From assembly GCF_004795035.1 (NCBI RefSeq), contig NZ_SSBK01000021.1:1-64000 (forward strand): DNA of 64,000 nucleotides, in the 5' to 3' direction. This DNA is from Streptomyces sp. A0958. GTDB lineage: Bacteria > Actinomycetota > Actinomycetes > Streptomycetales > Streptomycetaceae. Positions 59,364-64,000 of this stretch are shown here, piece by piece. Within the stretch, counting starts at the first letter, position 1, and every line of letters begins with the position of its first letter. A program made the translations under genes and the position numbers. The notes below the pieces were generated by a model that did no database searches, was not told where the DNA came from, and worked only from the letters and a program-made list of their open reading frames with translations.

Positions 59364-60001
59364 ACGAGATGCCACAGGAGCACCCGCCGGCCACATCCGT
59401 ACGCGTACTGCTGGCCGAGGACCAGGGGATGATGCGCGGCGCGCTCGCCCTGCTGCTCGGTCTGGAGCCGGACATCGAGGTGGTCGCCCAGGTCGGCGCG
59501 GGCGACGAGATCGTGGCCGCCGCGCTGGCGTCCCGGCCCGATGTGGCGCTGCTCGACATCGAACTCCCGGGCCGCAGCGGCCTGGACGCGGCGGCCGATC
59601 TGCGCCAGGAGGTGCCGGACTGCCGGGTGCTGATCCTCACCACCTTCGGCCGGCCCGGCTATCTGCGCCGAGCCATGGAGGCCGGGGCGGCGGGCTTCCT
59701 GGTGAAGGACGGCCCGGTCGAGGAGCTGGCGGAGGCGATCCGCCGGGTGCTGGCCGGGGAGACGGTCGTCGATCCGGCGCTGGCCGCCGCCGCGCTGAGT
59801 TCCGGGCCGAGCCCGCTGACCGCGCGGGAACGCGACGCGCTGGTCGCCTCGGCGGACGGGGCGACGGTCGCCGACATCGCGGCGAAGCTGCATCTCTCGG
59901 AGTCGACGGTCCGCAACTACCTCTCGTCGGCGATCGGCAAGACCGGCACCCGCAACCGGATGGAGGCGGTCCGCGCCGCCCGGCAGCAGGGCTGGCTCTG
60001 A
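59360..60001 (+). CDS. NarL-type response regulator
   Basis: This 213-residue protein has a receiver domain (about 13-130) with phosphoacceptor D66 in LLDIELPG and the conserved lysine in FLVKDGP. A LuxR-type HTH follows near 150-205: SPLTARERDALVASADG, then AAKLHLSESTVRNYLS. The start is GTG at 59360, overlapping the kinase stop. It should control the transporter genes upstream through the TGACA dyad (inferred). Confidence 0.93.
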   Translation: MNEMPQEHPPATSVRVLLAEDQGMMRGALALLLGLEPDIEVVAQVGAGDEIVAAALASRPDVALLDIELPGRSGLDAAADLRQEVPDCRVLILTTFGRPGYLRRAMEAGAAGFLVKDGPVEELAEAIRRVLAGETVVDPALAAAALSSGPSPLTARERDALVASADGATVADIAAKLHLSESTVRNYLSSAIGKTGTRNRMEAVRAARQQGWL

Positions 60002-60684
60002 GCGCGACCGTCCGTACCGTCACCACCTGCCGGCTGTCCCTGGCCTCGGTGGGGCTGCCGCTGCTGGCGGTCCCCCAACTGGACCTGGTCGCACTTTCGT
60101 TGGTCAAGCCGCTGTTCCTGGACCGGTACGTGCTGTTCAGCCTGCTGGGCCTGGCGCTGCTGACGGGGCCCGGGCTCGGGGCGGCGGTGCGGGCGGCGGC
60201 GCCCCGGTTCCCGGCGGCGTCGAAGTGGCTGGTCCCGGTGCTGCTCGCCGCAGCGGTGGCGGCGCTGCTGCCGCAGTCGCTGTCCAAGCGGTCCCCGGCG
60301 AGCCGGGTGGTCGATGTGCTGGCCACGACGGCGGACATACGGCGGCTGAAGGTGCCGGGGACGGCGGTGGTGTTCCTGCCGAGCGCCCGGCGGGACGCGA
60401 AGCTGGTCACCCCCGGCGCGTTCACGGGGCTGCGGGACATAGCGCTGGTCCGGGGCCCGCTGGAGTCCGGGGCACTGAACGGGGTGGAGGCGGAGCCGGC
60501 CCTGATACGGGACGCGATGCTGGCGCAGCCCCGGATACTGCTGGTCACGGACACGCCGTAGGCGGCCCGGCCGGAGGCGGAACGGCGGGAGAAGGTGAAG
60601 GCCGCCGTGCTCAGGGACCACTTCACCGTGGTCGCGGACGCGCGGGTGCGCGGGCGGCGGGTGGCGCTGTACGAGCGGAAGTGA
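60002..60684 (+). pseudogene. glycosyltransferase-39-like C-terminal fragment, broken
   Basis: The frame after the response regulator encodes ALSLVKPLFLDRYVLFSLLG and the C-terminal soluble domain of mannosyltransferase-like membrane proteins known from streptomycetes. The N-terminal catalytic half is missing. An in-frame TAG at 60559-60561 interrupts it, yet the frame continues with family-like AAVLRDHFTVVADARVRG to the TGA at 60682-60684. Two independent lesions mark it as a decaying gene, left beside an intact operon. Confidence 0.72.
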
Positions 60685-60712
60685 CGCCGGTACGCGCGGC
60701 CCCGCCACCGGA

Positions 60713-62146
60713 TCAGAGCCGCACGGCCGGCCGGTGGCGCGGGAGCCAGAGGACCATCACGAGGAGCCCGGCGAGCAGGACCCCGCCCGCCGTGCGAAAG
60801 GCCAGTGCGTAGCCGGCGGTCAGCTCGACCGGGTCGGCCCCGTCCCCCGTGCGGGCGGCGGCGACCGTGGAGAGCACGGCGAGGCCGAGGGCGCCGCCCA
60901 TGGTGCGGGAGGTGTTGACGAGGCCGGAGACGAGTCCGGCCTCGCCGGGCGCCGCGCCGGAGGTGGCGAGGGAGGCGAGCGGGGTGGAGGCGAGTCCGGC
61001 GCCCGCCATCATGAGCACCCCCGGCAGGCAGACGGCGGTGAGGTAGGAGCCGTGCACGGACATCGTGGACTGCCAGCAGAAGCCGGTCGCGGCGACGGCG
61101 GTGCCGACGAGCGCGAGGTTCTTCGCGCCGACGCGGGCCATCAGCCGGGGCGCGGCCTTGGAGCCGAGCACCACGGCGAACGAGGAGGGCATCAGGGCGA
61201 GTCCGGCCTCCAGCGCGCTGTAGCCCAGGACGTTCTGCGCGTACACCGTCATGAAGTACCACATGGAGAACGTGGCCGAGCCGATGACCAGCATGGCGAC
61301 GTTCGCGGAGGCCACCGCCCGCGCCCCGAGCACCCGCAGCGGCATCAGGGGCTTCGCCGTGCGGATCTCCACGAGGGCGAACAGGGCGAGCAGCACGGGG
61401 CCGCCGACCAGCGGTACGAGGGTCGCGGCGGTGGTCCAGCCGGACTCCTCGGTCTGCACGATGCCGTACGCCACGGAGGCCAGGCCCGCCGTGACGAGGA
61501 CGGCGCCCAGGAGGTCGACGCGGCTTCGGCCACCCGTGCGGCCCTCGGCGAGCCACAGGGCGGCGCCGATGAGGACGAGCACCCCGATGGGCACGTTGAT
61601 CAGGAGGACCCACCGCCAGGACAGGGTTTCGGTGAGCACCCCGCCGACCAGTCCGCCGGCGGCGCCGCCGCCCGCGCCGACCGCCATCCAGGTGCCGATG
61701 GCCTTGGCCCGGGCGGGGCCCTCGGGGACGGCGGCGGTGAGGAGGGTGAGGGTGGCGGGGGCGAGGACGGCCGCGCCGAGCCCCTGTGCGGCGCGGGCGG
61801 CGAGCAGCTGCCAGCCCTCCTGGGCGAGGCCGCCGGCCAGTGAGGCGGCGGTGAACAGGCCGAGGCCGACGAGGAACATCCGCTTGCGGCCGTAGAGGTC
61901 GGCGGCCCGCCCGCCGAGCAGCATGAACCCGGCGAACGCGATCGAGTACGCGTTGAGCACCCATTGCAGCCCGGCGGAGCTGAGTCCCAGGTCGGTGCGC
62001 ATGGACGGGAGGGCGACGTTGACGACGGACACGTCGAGCACCACCAGGAACTGGCCCACACAGGCGGCGAGGACCACCGCCCAGGTGCGGGTCCTGGTCC
62101 GGCCGGTGGGCGGTGCGGGCGTGGAGACGTCAACCATGGGTGTCAT
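60713..62146 (-). CDS. DHA2 (EmrB/QacA) family drug exporter
   Basis: This 477-residue protein has fourteen membrane spans. It has LGGRAADLYGRKRMFLVG (motif A) after the second span and the LDVSVVNVALPSM (motif D1) beginning of DHA2 drug:proton antiporters. The ATG at 62146 gives MTPMVDVS; the ATG at 62137 is also possible. No regulator lies next to it. It separates the ABC/two-component region from the acyl-CoA catabolic genes. Confidence 0.93.
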   Translation of the reverse strand: MTPMVDVSTPAPPTGRTRTRTWAVVLAACVGQFLVVLDVSVVNVALPSMRTDLGLSSAGLQWVLNAYSIAFAGFMLLGGRAADLYGRKRMFLVGLGLFTAASLAGGLAQEGWQLLAARAAQGLGAAVLAPATLTLLTAAVPEGPARAKAIGTWMAVGAGGGAAGGLVGGVLTETLSWRWVLLINVPIGVLVLIGAALWLAEGRTGGRSRVDLLGAVLVTAGLASVAYGIVQTEESGWTTAATLVPLVGGPVLLALFALVEIRTAKPLMPLRVLGARAVASANVAMLVIGSATFSMWYFMTVYAQNVLGYSALEAGLALMPSSFAVVLGSKAAPRLMARVGAKNLALVGTAVAATGFCWQSTMSVHGSYLTAVCLPGVLMMAGAGLASTPLASLATSGAAPGEAGLVSGLVNTSRTMGGALGLAVLSTVAAARTGDGADPVELTAGYALAFRTAGGVLLAGLLVMVLWLPRHRPAVRL

Positions 62147-62238
62147 ACTCGCAGCCGCCGTACGCCCCGTACATCTGTTTCCGGTCCGGTCGGCCTCGGT
62201 CCAGCGGCGTAGGACCGGGGCTCGGCCACGGGTCCTTC

Positions 62239-63444
62239 TCAGCGGCGCAGCAGGGTCACCACCGCCGCTCCTCCGAGGCCGATGTTGTGGGCGAGGGCGG
62301 TCCGGGCGCCGGGCACCTGGCGGGCCCCGGCCTCGCCCCTGAGCTGCCAGGTGAGTTCGGCGGCCTGGGCGATGCCGGTGGCGCCGAGCGGGTGCCCCTT
62401 GGAGATCAGGCCGCCGGACGGGTTGACCACCCAGCGCCCGCCGTGGGTGGTGGCGCCGGACTCGACGAGCGCCCCGGACTCCCCCTCGCCGCACAGTCCG
62501 AGCGCCTCGTAGGTGAGGAGTTCGTTGAGGGAGAAGCAGTCGTGGAGCTCGATGACGTCGAGGTCGTCGGGGCCGGTGCCGGACGCCTCGTACACCTGTC
62601 GGGCCGCCTCCCGGGACATGGGCAGGCCGACCGCGTCGATGCAGGTTCCGGAGGCGAAGGATGCCTCGGTGTCGGTGGTCATGGCCTGGGCGGCGATCTC
62701 GACGGCCCGTGCGCCGAGCCCGTGCCGCTCCACGAAGCGCTCCGAGACGACGACGGCGGCGGCCGCCCCGTCGGAGGTCGGGGAGCACTGGAGCCGGGTG
62801 AGGGGGAGGTGGACGGGTTTGGCGGCGAGGACTTCCTCGACGGTGTACGGGTCCTGGAACTGGGCGTACGGGTTGCCGGTGGAGTGGCGGTGGTTCTTGG
62901 CGGCGACGGCGGCGAGCTGCGCCTCCGTCGTGCCGTGGCGCTCCATGTGTTCGCGGGCGGCGTTGCCGAAGATCTGGGCGGTGGGCGGGGTCATCTCGAA
63001 GCCGTGGGCGGCGGCCATGATCGCGTAGTGGCGGGCGACCGGGGACGTCTTGAAATCGCCCGCGCCGCCGTCCGCCCCGCCGCCGCCGAGCGAGCCGCGC
63101 GCCATCTTCTCGAAGCCGAGCGCGAGGACGCAGTCGCTGCCGCCGCCCTCCACGAACTGCCGGGCCATCATCAGGGCGGTCGAGCCGGTGGCGCAGTTGT
63201 TGTTGACGTTGTAGACGGGCACCCCGGTCAGCCCGAGCCCGTAGACGGCGCGCTGTCCGGCGGTGGAGGGCTGGAAGCAGTAGCCGACGACGGCCTGCTG
63301 GATGTCCTCGTACGTCACACCGGCGTCGACGAGCGCGGCGGTTCCGGCCTCCTTGGCCATGTCCCAGTACTGCCAGTCACGGGTCTCGGGCTTCTCGAAC
63401 TTCGTCATCCCGACGCCGACGATGTAGGACCTCATCATGATCAC
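62239..63444 (-). CDS. thiolase-like lipid-transfer protein / acetyl-CoA acetyltransferase
   Basis: This 401-residue thiolase-fold protein has the nucleophile Cys84 in NNNCATGSTAL, the GHPLGATG histidine segment and HNIGLGGAAVV at the end. Sequence style is that of SCP-x/lipid-transfer thiolases, a group that includes retro-aldol Ltp2-like proteins in steroid degradation. The ATG at 63444 gives MIMMRSYIVG. It is separated by 9 bp from the acyl-CoA dehydrogenase gene, so both form one operon with genes beyond the window. Confidence 0.9.
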   Translation of the reverse strand: MIMMRSYIVGVGMTKFEKPETRDWQYWDMAKEAGTAALVDAGVTYEDIQQAVVGYCFQPSTAGQRAVYGLGLTGVPVYNVNNNCATGSTALMMARQFVEGGGSDCVLALGFEKMARGSLGGGGADGGAGDFKTSPVARHYAIMAAAHGFEMTPPTAQIFGNAAREHMERHGTTEAQLAAVAAKNHRHSTGNPYAQFQDPYTVEEVLAAKPVHLPLTRLQCSPTSDGAAAAVVVSERFVERHGLGARAVEIAAQAMTTDTEASFASGTCIDAVGLPMSREAARQVYEASGTGPDDLDVIELHDCFSLNELLTYEALGLCGEGESGALVESGATTHGGRWVVNPSGGLISKGHPLGATGIAQAAELTWQLRGEAGARQVPGARTALAHNIGLGGAAVVTLLRR

Positions 63445-63453
63445 GGTTTCCCT

Positions 63454-64000
63454 TCAGTCCCGGGGGAGGCCGAGGATGCGCTCGGCGACGACGTTGAGCT
63501 GTACCTGTGTGGTGCCGCCCGCGATGGTCAGGCAGCGGGACATCAGGAAGCCGTGCACCGCCCGCTCCCCGGCCCCTTCGCACACCGCCCCGTCCGGGCC
63601 GAGGAGTTCGAGGGCGAGTTCGGCGGTCTTCTGCTGGTGTGTGGTCTGGACGAGCTTGCGTACGGAGGCGCCGGCGCCCGGTTCGAGCCCGGAGACCTGC
63701 TGGAGCGTGGTGCGCAGGCCGATGCAGGCCAGGGCGTGGGCCTCGGCGGCGAGGGCGCCGATCCGGGCGCGTTCGGCGCCGTCGAGTCCGGCGGCGCGGC
63801 CGATCAGCGCCTCCAGGCCGGTGTCGAAGGTCATCTGGTCGGCCATGTGGACGCGTTCGTTGCCCAGGGTGTTGCGGGCGACCTGCCAGCCGCCGCCGGC
63901 CTCGCCGACGAGTGCGTCGGGCGGCAGGAGTACGTCGTCGAAGTACACCTCGTTGAAGAGGGCGTCGCCGGTGATCTCCCGGAGCGGGCGGATGTCGATG
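63454..64000 (-). CDS. acyl-CoA dehydrogenase, C-terminal part (cut by window edge)
   Basis: About 180 residues are visible. They include YFDDVLLPPDALVGEAGGGW, the helical domain with NTLGNERVHMADQ, and the end motif RCLTIAGGTTQVQLN followed by AERILGLPRD of acyl-CoA dehydrogenases. The start lies beyond 64000. It introduces the 2,3-double bond into acyl-CoA for the hydratase and thiolase. Expected partner of the thiolase-like gene downstream. Confidence 0.92.
   Translation of the reverse strand, partial: IDIRPLREITGDALFNEVYFDDVLLPPDALVGEAGGGWQVARNTLGNERVHMADQMTFDTGLEALIGRAAGLDGAERARIGALAAEAHALACIGLRTTLQQVSGLEPGAGASVRKLVQTTHQQKTAELALELLGPDGAVCEGAGERAVHGFLMSRCLTIAGGTTQVQLNVVAERILGLPRD

Overview
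The window looks like a Streptomyces chromosome. Base composition is very GC-rich, many genes start with GTG or TTG, and neighbouring genes often share ATGA or GTGA stop/start overlaps. Family content is typical of the genus: paired MerR and TetR regulators, HtaA heme proteins with a class-E-like sortase signal, an F420-dependent reductase and a bifunctional RNase H/phosphatase. This assignment rests on sequence features and family knowledge only; no database search was possible.

Layout. 0-0.4 kb: 5' end of an IS1380-type transposase. 0.4-8.2 kb: housekeeping and small genes (site-2 protease, NpdG, MFS exporter, methionine aminopeptidase, an NmrA/TetR divergent pair). 8.2-20.7 kb: a large iron and heme acquisition island with three candidate DmdR/IdeR iron boxes. 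It holds heme oxygenase, two HtaA surface proteins, the HmuTUV heme ABC transporter, EfeO-EfeB-EfeU and an unknown lipoprotein. Together these can capture heme at the cell surface, import it, and release iron from it inside (heme oxygenase) or in the exported compartment (EfeB). 20.7-31.3 kb: mixed metabolism (primase-polymerase-like protein, dimethylarginine hydrolase, Rsm22 methyltransferase coupled to a Bcr/CflA pump, Gfo/Idh oxidoreductase, PhoD, two small-molecule enzymes) with one transposase remnant. 31.5-35.3 kb: an accessory respiratory set (ctaD, ctaF, orphan qcrB).

35.7-40.5 kb: the least familiar locus. A fused ABC exporter is followed by a protein with three Nudix domains, a second Nudix protein and a SAM methyltransferase, all on one strand and partly translationally coupled. 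40.5-42.5 kb: a TipA-like MerR regulator coupled to a macrolide-type glycosyltransferase. 43.1-43.6 kb: RNase P RNA with a tRNA-like 3' half beside it. 43.7-48 kb: TetR, a possibly leaderless MerR gene coupled to a membrane protein, an RNB-nuclease gene reduced by an in-frame deletion, YaaA and KDPG aldolase. 48.2-53 kb: RNase H/phosphatase, zinc-ribbon protein (apparent CTG start) and Nif3 as a coupled operon, then two hypothetical proteins.

53.2-64 kb: acyl-CoA/steroid-like catabolism (SDR, Zn alcohol dehydrogenase, hydratase-2 MaoC, thiolase, acyl-CoA dehydrogenase) with a palindrome fitting the KstR motif upstream of MaoC. It is interrupted by an ABC-2 exporter/histidine kinase/response regulator operon, a glycosyltransferase-39-like pseudogene and a DHA2 drug exporter. 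Most other intergenic space is short; two GC-rich tandem repeats (12-bp and 15-bp units) stand out.
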